The notes below the pieces were generated by a model that saw nothing but the letters and a program-made list of their open reading frames with translations, made no database searches and was not told the DNA's origin. A DNA stretch of 64,000 nucleotides from Datnioides undecimradiatus (lineage: Eukaryota; Chordata; Actinopteri; Lobotiformes; Datnioididae). Positions within the stretch are counted from its first letter, which is position 1, and every line of letters starts with the position of its first letter. The DNA lies in contig WARS01000015.1 of assembly GCA_008933995.1 (NCBI GenBank), positions 12,165,861 to 12,229,860 on the forward strand. Direction: 5' to 3'. The position numbers and the translations under genes were made by a program. Shown here piece after piece: positions 40,121 to 53,559 of the stretch.

Positions 40121-40587
40121 CAGTGGAGGGCGTGTTCAGATCTTTTACTTGAGAAAAATAAATAGCTAAATGTAAAAATACTCCTCCAGTCCTACATTTG
40201 AGATCTTTCTCAAGTTAAAGTACAGTGCTCTCAGTTAAATATATTTTAAATGCCAATAGTAAGTGATAACAATGGTATTATACATTATATGTAACATTTG
40301 TGCAGATATTGGAGAAATGCATTAGTGTAAATGCAGCATTTTCTGATGTAGCTGGCTAAAGTATATTCAGACTGTTTTATTAAATGATCGTGTATTTGTA
40401 TGTAAAAGGATGGATCAACAAGGTGACTGGTAACTGTGGCTTCAGATAAATCAAGTGGATATGGTCTTCTGAACACTAGTGGAGCAGAAGTCTAAAGGAG
40501 TATAAAATAGAAATACTTCAGTAAAGTACAAGTACCTCAGAACTGAACTTGAGTACACTCTTTGAATAATGTAATTTTGCACCACTG
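40121..40587 (-). mobile_element. Fish MITE, near full length, same family as 19044-19326
   Basis: It is bounded by CAGTGGAGGG on the left and the complementary-type end GCACCACTG on the right, forming short terminal inverted repeats over 467 bp. Read on the minus strand it contains GAGGTACTTGTACTTTACTG and TACTCAAGTT, typical of the family. The eight bases on each side do not match, so no target-site duplication is visible. There is no coding capacity. Confidence 0.7.
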
Positions 40588-41900
40588 TGTTGAGATTAAC
40601 CTTCTCCACGTTTTGTATGATGAAACTGCGTGTGTGTATCAAGTAGGGAAAGTAAGACACTCTCTGCTCTCAGGCTGCAGGCTGTTGTGTTGAGTGTTTC
40701 TGGAATAATGGCTGCACAGTAATAACGGCTACGTGTGTGCAGTCGCAGCCATTATGCAAGTCCTTCATGCATTTAACCTGCATAATCCTCCATTAGAACG
40801 TTATAAAGTAGAAACAACTTGGTACATTGCGGGACAAAACTCAGCTAATCGCCAGACAATTTTATGTAAATTCTGATGATGTAACCTTTAATTTTTCCCA
40901 AGAGTTACTCTTGAGAATTGCTCCAAAGTGAGACAGAGTTTCAGCAAATACTGCAATACAAACGAGTGTCTCCAAAAGCTGTCTGTAGCTGTATTATCTC
41001 TGGAAGCAGCTTTTTCATCACTTTCTCGGGCCCCTAACTCAACTATTTTTCCCACCTTTACCTGCAGCAGCTTTTGTATTTATACCTTTTTAGACTCTTT
41101 TCATCACCGTCTTGTAAAAAAAAGCACACATGCAGTATGCATGCAGGTGTCTGGATGCTGATTCAAGGATTTACATTAAATCTCTAGTCATCTAATAATG
41201 TCATTAGCACAACATTTGATGCACATCTTTGTTACATTACAGAAATGATTTATTTTCTCCCAAGGATCCTCAAGGACAGCTTTTGATAAATGTTGCGTGT
41301 GAGCAGCAATCTGCCAGAGATTTGACGACACCCGTATCAAGACTCTACACCCGAGCCTCCATCTTGTCTCGTCTAAGAGCTGGCGAACACGTCACGCTGC
41401 GACTTTAATACCCAGTTAATTACTCTCATCTTGACCTGTCGGTAAAATGAGCCCGGCTGCCACTGCCGCCCATGTTTCTGTTATCTGTGCAAAAATGCAT
41501 TAGCGTGTGCCCCCTTTAATGGCTTTAATTAGTCGTAAACGGAGCTGATTCTCCTGTTAAGTGGATGAGGAGTCGATACTGTAACACAGTCCCAATGTGC
41601 AGAGCTCTAACTCTATCTCATTGAGAAGGTGGTGCACAGGAGGATAGTTTGTGCGGCAATGGCAGAGGGCGGTCTGGATAAACCCATTCAGTAATAAAGA
41701 AGGTATCACATACTCTAGAGCCATATCAGGCAGTACTCACTCACTGCTCTGATATGAAAAGGACATAATTAGAGTGCTGCTGTATTGACAAAGGAATCCT
41801 TATAGAGGAGCTGTTTCAATGTCAGTTACATAATGTCAAATGAGTTTCCACTGGGGGAGACAAAACATCAGCAGGGCCTATTGTCAGAGGAGTGTAAGGG

Positions 41901-41934
41901 ACTTTATTATGACATCTTCCTGTCATAATAAAGT
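41901..41934. repeat. Perfect 14-bp inverted repeat (hairpin)
   Basis: Left arm ACTTTATTATGACA (41901-41914), six-base spacer, right arm TGTCATAATAAAGT (41921-41934). Every base pair matches. It is in rtn4r intron 1; the role is unknown. Confidence 0.9.
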
Positions 41935-44900
41935 AAACACATTCTTAGGATGAGAGGACGGAGGTAGAATAGGGGTATAGCAAAATTGGAAAAACAACAC
42001 AGAACCTGTTTTTTGTTTTTTGTTTTGTTTTTTTTCGAGAGGAAATGCTGTCTAAAATAATACTGTCAACAGAAAGACATTGTTATCTCAACTTTGGTTG
42101 ACAATGTTTGCCCAATAAACACAAACCCAATAAAAAACCCCCAGCAGATTCAGTAAATGAGGCTACTTTGAGGAAGAGGGACCCATAAAGTCCATGTCAG
42201 TAAACCATATCTCCTTTCATCTGCTCATCGGCAATAAAGTTTCCAGTCTCCAGTCCCTCCATTTGCTGAGTAATGCCTTGCCTGGCCGGTGGTGAGGTGC
42301 AGTGCTCTCACACTGGAGGAAGCTAATGGCTGTTTATGGTTTCTAATGCATGATGCTATAGCTTCTGAAATAACAGGTCTCTATTACAGCACTGTGTGCA
42401 GATAGAATCCATTGACTGGAAATACTGTGATACCACAAGTGACCTCCTTGTATGGGTCTTGATCTACTTAACCAGGCCTATTTAATTGAAGAAAGTACCT
42501 GGACATGAAAACTGGCTTCCTGCAGAAAAAGCTGATAAAGTGGAATAGCTGAAGCGTTATTTGTATTTGGATTCTGGTAAAAAAAAAAACGATAATGTGT
42601 TTATAATATATACAGGCCTCTGTATAGTGCCAACAGATGGGAATACTCTTCTTCTGTAGTCACTTTGGATGGTTCAAAGAGATTGCTTAAATTCACAGAT
42701 TACCAGTTATGTGTACCAGATATTTTTGGGTTGTTCAGGAACATTACAGAACATTTACACAACACTGTTTCTGAATCGACACATTGATGCTAAGGTGTTT
42801 TTGTGTTCGTATTTAGTGTATTGAGTTGAACACAGCAGATACCTTTCTGTCTCAGTGGGAATGCATTATCGCATTCATTTAATATTAGCTATATCTACTT
42901 AATAACAAACAACCACATATAATTTCTTACAATTATGTTTTATTTAAGTCAATTAATGATTAATCTATCCATTTACTCAAAGGGCAATTAAAGCAAACTG
43001 TTTCTCCCCTTTTAGCTACTTACCTTGAAATATTGTACACTGGATTTGTGTTTGTGAACTCCATTGTGATGCGTCCTTGTTTTCCCTTGTTACTTATTAA
43101 TATATTTAAATGTATGCATCCATGTTTTTATACTTTGTAATCTTCTTTCTGTGATTCTTGTTATCTGCTGGTTCCTGGAATAACTAATGTTGACATATGG
43201 ACGTTGGAGGCTATACTATACATTCTGTTTACACATGTTCATGTTAATTGCTGGGTGGCATATTTGAATTGGAAAGCGCCTCCTATAGAACTATACAGAA
43301 GCCTATTCTGATAGTTTTATGGTAAACCTAAGGGTTTTTGCAGAAAAGATGACTGATGCATAGAAAGACTGCACTTGTGGTAACAATGGAGCTTTCCTCC
43401 TTTATGCTGGTAAAAATCAATGTTGTTGCGAAACACTGCATGACATAATTTATTTGCCATCTTGAAATATATTTAATGGTACATTGGGCTGTTGACAGTA
43501 AATCCAAATTTTGGTATTGACATATGGAGGAAAAGTGATTTCTGTGTTTTCTGCAGCCCTGCAGTTGAATATCTGGCTGTGATTTTGAACTGCTGATCGG
43601 TGCCGTAGAGTTTCCAACTCTAATTTCAGTGCCACGGTAGAGTAGGCAACAATAAACAAGGGAAAAACCAGGGGAGGTTCAGGTGTCTTTAACTTGGAGG
43701 GGAAGGTGTACCTATTTCATGGCTGTTTCCCCCAGAGTTAACTGTGGGAGATGGGAATGTAACATGTACTACTCACCCCTCCTGAAAATACGGTCCGCCT
43801 CCTAAACCTTGTGTGAGTCAGCAAGCAGCGGGGGGCTCTAGCAGCCGTTGTGCGTTTGTGCGTGCGTGTGTATGTGTGTGCGCGCACGCATGTCGAGCTC
43901 ATCTCGCTGAAGTGTGTATGAGCTGAGAGGAAAAGTGGAAGAAGAGTGTGCTCTCCCTCCTGTCTCATATTTCTCTGCGGTATAATGTGCCGCCTATTCA
44001 TGCGATGCCTTTTAAAGGCATGGTGGGAATCGCTTCACAGTGAAGGCACGAAACTCAATATGCTAATGCCTTCCAAGGGAGCGATGGAGGGGGAGAAAAC
44101 ATAACCTGTCAATTACCCATGGCAAAACCGCTGAAAGATTTATTGAAAACCACCAGAAATTTCCACAAGACAAAAGAGCTTAAACATGCGATAGATCAAA
44201 ACACCAGCCACCAGTTGTTTGACTAATTAAAAAATCATGTCAGTAAAATTAACCTCCTCTGACTTAATGGCATCAAGTTGAATTATACTACGTTTAAGGG
44301 TGTGTAATGCAATTGTATCTTCATCAATTACTTCTTGAAAGTGCCATGTGGAAATTTCAAGCTTTGATTTATGAAAGCGGAGAAAAAAGCTGGATTTGTC
44401 AAAACTCATTATCCAAACAAGTGGAGCGGAGTCTACACTTTTGATGAGAGATGCAAACTGGGTAAATACAAGTTGGGAAGAAAAAAACTACAATACATCA
44501 ATGATACAGCATACATCTGGAAGGCACTGCTATAACAGCCAGTTTCCTTCCATCCAGTGGCTGCACAGTTTCACCCCCATGAGAATCTGCTGGCTGAGGA
44601 CACGAGAAGGCACAGCGGGACCATCGGAACTGGTTTCAGATTATTTCACTTCTCACGCAGACATCATCAAGACCCCTCAGCATAATTTGTTTACAGCTCG
44701 GAGATGGAGTGTTGGCAGTGCTCATCTCCCTCGCTGGAATAATTGCTGTGATGATAGGCTTTGCTGGGAACACGGACAGGCATGTGAAAACAAGCACCAT
44801 TTCTGATTAGAGGTATTGGAAAGTGAGCCAAGCTGACGCGTCTGCGACAGCGACATATCCCCAGTACAATCTTTTTCACTCATCAGATCAATTCTTCCTC

Positions 44901-44936
44901 TGCGCTCGGCGATATATCAAAGGGATTCCATGGGAA

Positions 44937-44960
44937 TTTTTTTTTTTTTTTTTTTTTTTT
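44937..44960. repeat. T24 homopolymer
   Basis: A run of 24 T in rtn4r intron 1. It is followed by ACACAG, so on the plus strand it imitates a splice acceptor (see rejected items). Confidence 0.95.
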
Positions 44961-47940
44961 ACACAGGTCTCCCGCCTGCTCTTATGCATTGAGAGTCATG
45001 TCAAAATGCTACACTGCAGGATCTGAAAGCTGTTGTTTCAATGGGTGTACGGTGCCCCGGTGTAATCACCCACAATACTTTCAGATGAATACATTTTCAT
45101 ATTCTGAGTCTCTGTCATTGGCTGATGACATATTTAGAAGACACCCAGTGTAGATCTTTCTTGGAAAAAATAGCCTGGGGAAGAAGAGTTGATGCATTTT
45201 GTGATTCTAGCAGCAGGACTGGTTGGAAAAAAGACAAGAACCACGTAGAAATCATGATCACTGAGTGCCACCATATGGCTAACAGACAAAGATCATCAAA
45301 CTCTATTGAAGCTGATACTTTACAGCAGAAACTTTAGGAACTGAGACATCAAGCAAGCGTTTATGGTACAGAAACACATCAGCAAGGAACACTTAGTGAA
45401 AGTTGTGAAAAAAGGAAAAAAAACGCTAAATTACGGAGAAAAGAATCAGCTTTTCACTGACTCGACATACACGGTGGTTCATGACCTTATCTTTTGGTGC
45501 TTTGGCCTCGAATAGCACTCTGGTTCATGGGACTTAAACCCATGTGTGACATATGGTCCTGTAGTCCACGCAAACCTCATCAGTGGAGGAAAAATCCATG
45601 TCCACCACTCTCTTGCCAGCCACCGGATACATACTGAATCCCGCTCCATCATCATCCCTCTATCTTCCCACCCCTCCCTACTGCTTCCCCTGAGCCCGGC
45701 AGATTACAGATATCATTATAATGGACGTCCTGGCAGGCTAGCTGCGGTCACATTTAATTTGCCGTGGCCTGATATCTACACAAGATAATCAGCATTTACA
45801 CCTGAGAGTGAAGACATAGAGATGGGCGACAGTGTGTGTGCAGGTGAGACAGTAATAGAATTAGAAAGGGAAGAATGACCAACACAATGTGAGAGGAGTA
45901 AGAAAATGCAAGAGTGAAGGAAATATTGTAAAGAATGGCAAGGAAATATGTACTTGCCGAACAATCCGCAGGGACAAAAGGAGAGTAGCGGTGAAGCACA
46001 CTTGTCAGATTTGCATTTTAATAAGAATGACCTACTTTGGGCCTCTGAGATGACTGAGAGCAAAACCTGATTCAAATAAACGACCCTGAACACAGACATT
46101 ACATCTTAACTTGGAGGGAGTTACCTTTCCCTCGTACTGTATTTTGCTAGGCGAGGGCAGCCCTGTCCAATTACACGCAGATAAACAATAGGCGTCCTTT
46201 GAAAGTGAGGGTTATGGGGCACTGTTATTGTGTCAGACAAGTGGGATCTTCATTGATTTCACTTTTGTGCTTCTGAGTATGTTTAGAAAGTCTTACCTTG
46301 CTCCCGCAGCAGTTGCAGGATTGTGCATTTCCTGCTCGACAAATCCTTTTTACTCCCACTCGCCATTGAGGACATTGATTTGTGTATGAAATAAAGTTAC
46401 ATCTGCCGTGTAAAAAAATTGTGGAATTCTTGTATGAAGCCACCAGAACAGGTATATATTATATATGTTTAGCACCTGCGGAATGAGCTTTCACATCTAT
46501 AACAGATCAATTTCCCTCGAGCTGAGGAGTGACGACCTATTTCCTTTGAAGGGCTCCCCATACATATTTCAGCTGTGAACTACCTACCAAGCTCACAGGA
46601 AGACGTATTGCTGTTGTGAATGTATTGCATTGTGACTGTATGAAAGCACAATCTGTCACAGAGTTTCTGAAAGCCTTTGTTCTACTTCAATTTTCAATGC
46701 AATTATGACACAATGTAAAATATCAATGTATCTCTCTATCTATCTGAATATTTATGATTCATTTAAACAAGTCAATTTGACTCAAATTCTCTTTGAAAAC
46801 AAGACAATCTCCTTTTTTTTAGCTCAGTCCTCCTGCCAAAAAAGTTGAATTTTTTCCCAATGCACAAACTTTAATTGAAAAAAAAACATATTTTTGATAT
46901 CATTTATAGATGTTATTTTTCTGCTTTAGCCATTCAGTGTCGTTACACTGAAGAAGTTTTTTTAGTTGTGGTGGAGTTGTTATGAATCCCTCATCCCTTC
47001 CCAAGCATGAGGGAGACGCGGGAGACCTTGAAAACGAGGAATGCATGCAATCTAACCAATTTGCTCTCAGAACAGCCACACAGTTTACTGTTCACTCACT
47101 TTACACCATGTCAGAGCTGTATTGAGTTATCCTACATCAAACCGCTGCTTCACATTGAAGGCGTTCAACTGGTAAAACACGCACATTGTGAGTCAGCCAC
47201 AGAAAACATACTGCAGTCTGCACAGTGGTTAGCACTGGTCACAGTCATATAACAATAAAAAGCATTTACAAGATGAGACATTTTATTCATTTTTCATCTG
47301 CGGATGCTTTTTCTAATTTTTGCACAGGAGTAATGGAACAAGACAGAACAGCCATCAGTGAGCTGCTGGATAAAGAGCTGTAGATGACCAGCTTTATTGA
47401 ACCCTGCTGTGGTGTGGAAAATTACTCGCACTATTAATTAATATTAACCATCAGCTTCTATTAAAAGCTGAGATTGTTTGGCTGCGTGGTAAACACATTC
47501 TGACAAAGTAGCAGCTCAAATAGTCACTTCTGTAGTGTTAAACAATCAGCAAAGCCTGAAATCTTCAAAAGCTGAAATAATGGAAACCTGAATAATGAGC
47601 ATCACAATCTTGAAACAAGGCTGGGCAGGCAGACTGTGAACTATACAAAAGAAAATGTGGAGAGTATCCACATTAGTTAAACTGTAACATGACCAGGGCC
47701 ACTTCACAGCTACCAATTGTAAAGGTAAGAAAGTGAAGTGTATTGAACTAGCTAGATACCTGTTCGTGTTAACCTACAGAGGCTCGCATGATACACGTGA
47801 GCATAGACACTGATGTGGACAAAAGCCACTGCAAAGATGGGAGAGGCAGACGAGACATTTAATTAATGTCAAGGTTAAGAGATTAGAGTTATGTTCCACT
47901 TTAGGGATTGTCTGTGTACTTCTTTTTGGTAAGAAGAACC

Positions 47941-47957
47941 ATCTATCTATCTATCTG

Positions 47958-48005
<48 letters not shown>
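47941..48005. repeat. (ATCT)n tetranucleotide microsatellite
   Basis: About sixteen ATCT units with a single GTCT variant near the left end. It is long and nearly pure, so likely polymorphic. It lies in rtn4r intron 1. Confidence 0.93.
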
Positions 48006-50344
48006 ATTTATGGTCTGTCTAGCCTGCTGTCTGGATAACCTGCCCCCTCAATCATTAAGTGGGCTCCTTACTCTGTCATCTCAAGGTGCTTTTTTCTTTC
48101 ACCTCAAGCAGCAACCATTCTTTGAAAGCTCACTAAAATATGCAGTCTCTGAATACAGCATACAGTATTTGTCCTTCACACAAAAACACCCATATATGCA
48201 GCTATTTATGCAAGTCACAGAGTCCTTCTGAAGTGGTCCTTTAGAACTTCACCTTGAATGAAGATAGGTAATGAGAAGAATAGGATTCAACAAACCATAC
48301 AGTAGATAAAGGTGACCCCCTCCCCCCAAACTCCTCCTTCCCTTGGCTTAAGCGCCTCAATGATGTGGTGCCAAGGATTGAGTAAGACATGGCATCAAAA
48401 CACCAACTCCCATCTGTCGAGTTTGCAAACTGATCACAATAATGTGCAAGACTCACTCGGAGGATTGGTAGGGACACTATTTTGCGTCACTAACGCTGAT
48501 AAAATCAACATGGCTAAAAATACTAGAGAGAATTTATCCATCCATGGAGTAAAAAAAAGAAATCTGAAGCTCTCCCTCAGGGTATCCTCCATTTAAAATA
48601 TTCGCTTGAACATTCGACAGCCCTGCTGTTGAAAGTGCAGCAGCCAATACTGACTGAGTTCAGACTTCAGATCAGGTCATATGTCAGCAAAACGTGTCTA
48701 ATTATATCAAAGTGTCCACTGCGTTTGAGCCAAGTATCGACGGACCTGCCTCTTTGCTACCAATCAAGCTCTCTGTAGATGTACGAGGGCTGAATTTTTT
48801 GTAATATACACATAATCACCACTGTATATCCAAAGTTTATAAATATCAATCTTGCATTATTTCTTTAAAATATCTATAAGGGTTTGACAGATATGGCAGG
48901 AGACACAGTTTCTGCTTTGTTTTTTCATTAATACTCAAATATTCAAACTTCCTCAAACCAAAAACACCTTTTTAAATGAAGAACCAAAAGGGGATTTCGG
49001 GGATTTTTAGACTGTTGCAATGTAGGTGTGAATAAAGAGGAGTTTGCAGGAAATCATACCAATTCAGTTTTTAATAAAAACACAGGCACAGGCATTATCT
49101 ATATATGTATATTTTGTTGTCGATCGGTTATACTAACACACCTCCTAACACTGTGATCAATGACATTACACTTGTGCTCACGTCTTGGATCAGCCAGCCA
49201 CTTTATCTATCTGAGTGGCACCACAGCCTGAAAAAGAGTAGCGGCGCAGGGTTGACTTATAAGGCTGACAACGGCTCCATTCATGCGTCTAATTTAAGAG
49301 CGGCTTCTGCTCTGTCTAATTAACAATTTACTAGGCCATCAGTCAGCCTCCCCATTGTGGTATAATCAGCGTCACCGACGTTCAGCCAGCTCGGTGCACA
49401 CTTTCAGATCTGCAGCGGGATTAGAGCAACCATGCAACTTTCATGGATACACGGACAGAAAAGTGGGCACAGCGAGTTCCAAGGACACAGCGAGAACAAC
49501 CGTGAAACCCCAGATTGAAAGATGACACTGTGCAGTGGAGTGAGATGGGCAACGTGTTCGACAAATTAGCCAGCACTGTTTGTGCATGCTAGGAGCTGCA
49601 GAATTTTAATGTTATTGCTGTGTTAAAGGAATCAACAGATGCACATTCACTTCCCCTGAGGGGGGCTTTCGTGATGTGTGCTGGCTGGTATGTATCACGA
49701 CTCTGGTGTGAACGCAGCTCTGATGCAGCAGCATATTGTGTGCAAATTTCACTTGTTTTTTTTTTATTTTAAGGGTTGGGCTTTGGCACACTAGAGGTTT
49801 TGATCTGCTCTGTCATGCGTAGGCACCTTTAAAGGATTATGATACAGTGTCAGAGTGGATTTTTGTAAAAAGACATAAATAAATCCCCCAATAAAGACTC
49901 CACCCGCCTCACCACCCTGAAGTTGCATAACACTAATTCTTCTAGTCCTCCCTCTTCTCCCACACCCTCCATAAGACAAGAGCCAACACTTATTGTTAGT
50001 TTTTGTTTTTTTCATTTTAAAAGAGGAGTGTGGGGAGTGGGGGGTTAGCATCTACGCTGTGTTTTCTGCTCGTTGTCCCTCCAAATTTTCTGACAGTAGA
50101 ATAATAAACCACAGAGAGGATTAAGGACTGGTAATCTGGGGGAATAGTGTATTCCATTTCTACTGCTTTCTGTGTATTTTCGCCCCTTAGCTTCCTCTGT
50201 ATAAACAAATAGAATTTTACTCGTTTATCCACTTAGTTCCTCTGTCTTGCTGATTAGCACTGAAGGGCTGGGAGGCTGGGATAACCTAGAGCGGATAGTT
50301 CCAAGGATATCTGAGGCCAGCACGCCTGCATGTGCCTGTGTGGG

Positions 50345-50352
50345 TGTGTGTG

Positions 50353-50389
<37 letters not shown>

Positions 50390-50392
50390 ATG
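50345..50392. repeat. (GT)n microsatellite
   Basis: About twenty GT units with two GCAT interruptions, in rtn4r intron 1. Confidence 0.92.
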
Positions 50393-51515
50393 TACTGTAT
50401 AAACAAATGCAGTGCTACTTGAAGGGCGCGGCCAATTAAAAGAAGCCCCTGAAGGAGCGTGCTCATCAGGATGCAGTGAACATAGCAGATCCGCTCTCAG
50501 ATAGCCTGCTGCAGTCTGTCACTGTAACCAAGGCATTAATACCACCAAGGCCATGTAGCACAAAATATTGACATATTCATCCTTTAGACATTGAGCAGTC
50601 AATAGGAGATGTGAATACAATGTCTCACAGCTCGCATATAGATAAGTAATCTAAAACATCTTAATGTACAAATTTATACATATATATATATTTATGTATA
50701 TTGCACAAACTCCTCTATCTTTCATGTGCTGTGACTGATAATGTGAATACTGCATAGCCTTCATTTCATTGGAGATGAGATAATAGCAGTAGTTGAACAA
50801 ATAATACAATTTAACATTAATTACTATAATAAATGTTCACTCAAAAGTCGTCACATTGTGTATGTTCATAAAATTGGTAATTATACTTAAATGAAATGTG
50901 ATTATTATTTAAAATGGGTGATGTTTCGCATTACAGCAAGTTGTCGTGTATTAGAAGAAACTTCAAATAATTATACGTCAAAAGTAGACCACCTTATTTT
51001 AATTCAACAACAACTCCCCAGAGATGTGATTATCTCATGCAGTAGGGCATTACACAGAGAGAACAATTACATTTTGGACATATTTAGAGGGAATAAAACT
51101 CTTTTTTGGCAGGATTTAAATGCCATTTTCTAACAACTATTACGCTATCTGTTGTTACAAAACTTTGTATGAATCTGGGTAAACAGGTAAATAAATGATT
51201 AAATGGCAATGTTGGTGATAAACAAGGAGATTCTGTTGTGATATAACAAAAAAGATTGCAGTGTTGTGCGGGGGTGACAAGGGGAGCCAAGCCTGGATGT
51301 GTGCATGGGAGCCAATTAGCCTTAAAAACTACCTTCTGTATTTACTCTCATTGTCTGGTGGGTGCAGTGGCAACCCAGAGGACAATGCTGATGTGTTCTG
51401 AGGCAGAACACAATTCGATCTTTAAGCCAAACCCTTTGCTTGCTGTCGTCTGTGTGATTTGGTCTTAGGTTGCTGCCAAACCACATGTTGCCCCCATCAC
51501 AGCTGTGTTGACTAC

Positions 51516-51552
51516 TACTGACCCCCAAAACCTCTTCAAAGAGGGGTCAGTA
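51516..51552. repeat. 10-bp inverted repeat next to the DR4 element
   Basis: Arms TACTGACCCC (51516-51525) and GGGGTCAGTA (51543-51552) flank a 17-base spacer that itself holds CCTCTT and AAGAGG. The arms carry GGTCA-type half-sites, ten bases before the DR4. Confidence 0.8.
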
Positions 51553-51561
51553 ACCAATGTG

Positions 51562-51577
51562 TGACCTTTATTGACCT
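51562..51577 (-). promoter_or_regulatory. Perfect DR4 nuclear-receptor element in rtn4r intron 1
   Basis: Read on the minus strand the sequence is AGGTCA, four bases, AGGTCA, an exact direct repeat with four-base spacing. DR4 is the classic arrangement for thyroid hormone receptor/RXR and also for LXR/RXR. It is about 2.8 kb into the intron from exon 1. Further TGACC-type half-sites lie at 51519-51525, 51545-51549 and 51585-51589. Confidence 0.5.
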
Positions 51578-53559
51578 CTATTGGTGACCAGAAGGAATTG
51601 CAACAACATTTGCAGGACTTATTATCTCCTGTGCTTGGAGCTTCTCAGGTCTCTGGTACAAGTAATGAGGCTTATTAGTCTTCATAGCTGAAAGGTCTTG
51701 CTCAAAGCACCATCCTCAATTGTTAAAGACTTGGAAAAAGTGAATAAATGAGACCAGAGAGACTGGGAGTGCCTCGAAATTCTGGCCTAAAAAACGAGAA
51801 ATGAAAGCCAGAAATCTCAGCACCTGGCAGAGTAATCAATGGGTCAGTTGTATTGATCAACAACCTTTCCAGCTGCAGATATATTATGGTCATTTTGCAC
51901 AACAGGGAGTTTAAAAATCTTACATACTCGCCCTCAAATATGTCGAAAAAAGAGTTTTTTTATCGATCTCACTGCTGACCTTGGCCAATTAAGAGAAGAA
52001 GAAATAAAAACTCGACGAGAACTCACAAGTATGTGAAGACATTCCTCATTGGTACATGTTTAAAGAAACATGCAGAGCTGCTAATTCTTTTTCCTCTCAC
52101 TTTGCTGCATCATCCGTGCAGGAGACATACGTGAAAAGAAACACTTTCACCAGAAAACACAAGGTGGTGAAGTCACATTACATTCACACTTCTCAATTTC
52201 ACATTAATTCTCTTTTCTTTTCCCGATGTCTTTATTTCTCTTCACTGCCTCTCAGTCTCTTCCTCAGACCTCCCTATACACTCACAGAACTCTGCACCCA
52301 CACACACGCACACACATTACCCCTCCCAGCCCTCCCCCTGTGCTCTTATAGACACCCATACAAATACAAATGGATCAATTTCACATTCTCTTTCAGGATG
52401 CGGAAGATGCTGCGTCTCATTGTCAGTTTATGGCACAATGTTTGATCCTACCTAATGCAGCTATGCAAATTAGCTATTGTTATTCTTTTTTTTTTCTTTG
52501 CATGCATCTTTTTCTTTACGGCTTAATACTTTCTGAACAATTATCTCGACACCTCAGATGCTGCATCTTGTGGCCTATTTTTTAAAATAGGGCAGAGAAT
52601 CTGGCAAGGCACCGGCAAAACAATAACAAAGTTAACTGATTGAAAAAATGCCCTCATTGTGTAGTGGTTTAAAACTCCTGAAGAGAAAGCTTTCAGTTCG
52701 ACCATAATGGTTTTATCCATTCATTTGGGTTTTATTGGCTTTGCTTGGCAGTAGACAGGGAGCAACGGTCCCCCCCGAGCAACAGCTTTCCCACAGAGTC
52801 ATTTGATCATATGCTGACTGGGTGAAAAAGAGTGCAAATTAAAGTCCCTCCTCACTCTGACACCTTAAACACAAGACACGACAGGCCATATTTTCTCCGC
52901 CAAATCAGCACCCGGAAAGATGGATACCAGTTATAATTGCAGCAGGGAAAAAAAAAAATCAGACATAGGTGTGTGTCAGGAGCCTGGTGCTAAATCACAG
53001 CAGCGGTTGGATGATGAAAACCTGCCTGAAGGGTCTGAGGGACCCAGAGCCATTCTGTGCCAATGAAGGGGTGTGCACTTGAATTTGCATCACCCCCTGA
53101 CATATCAAAGAGAATGCACAAGTAGACGTGCTTCTTTGATTTTGCTAGTTGTGAAATGCAAAGTTACTCTGTAGGCCCACAATAATCTGCGGCTTTCTTA
53201 CCATAATCCTGCAGTTTTAGCCAAGTAATGAACAACGTGAGGAAGAGGGAGTGAGTACAGCATGTTGCATAAGCACTCAGTGTGTGTGTGCGTGAGTGTG
53301 TGTTCTGAGGCAGGGGTGGGGCAGGGTGGAGATGAGGGTTTTTCCACAAGCTCTTGATGGAACAAACTGGATGTTACATACATGCACTTATCTCATGGTG
53401 GTGCTTCTTATCAAACATCACACGCCATGTCAGTGTTATTCTCTCTGCACTGCATTAAACATATTTACATAAAGCAGGCACGGGTACACTCAGGCGTGCA
53501 GGAGCACACAGGCACTGACATGCCAGGTGCTTCCTCCTCCCTCCACCTATCAGCGCACC

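Noticed and set aside
41901-41934. Possible microRNA precursor at the 14-bp hairpin
   Set aside because: A 14-bp stem is too short for a pre-miRNA, and flanking bases do not extend the pairing.
44396-44806. 136-codon open frame on the plus strand in the intron
   Set aside because: The composition looks random and there is no domain or homologue I recognise.
44937-44968. T24 followed by ACACAG, resembling a strong splice acceptor on the plus strand
   Set aside because: The downstream sequence has no recognisable coding frame and the strand is opposite to rtn4r. Homopolymer runs imitate polypyrimidine tracts.
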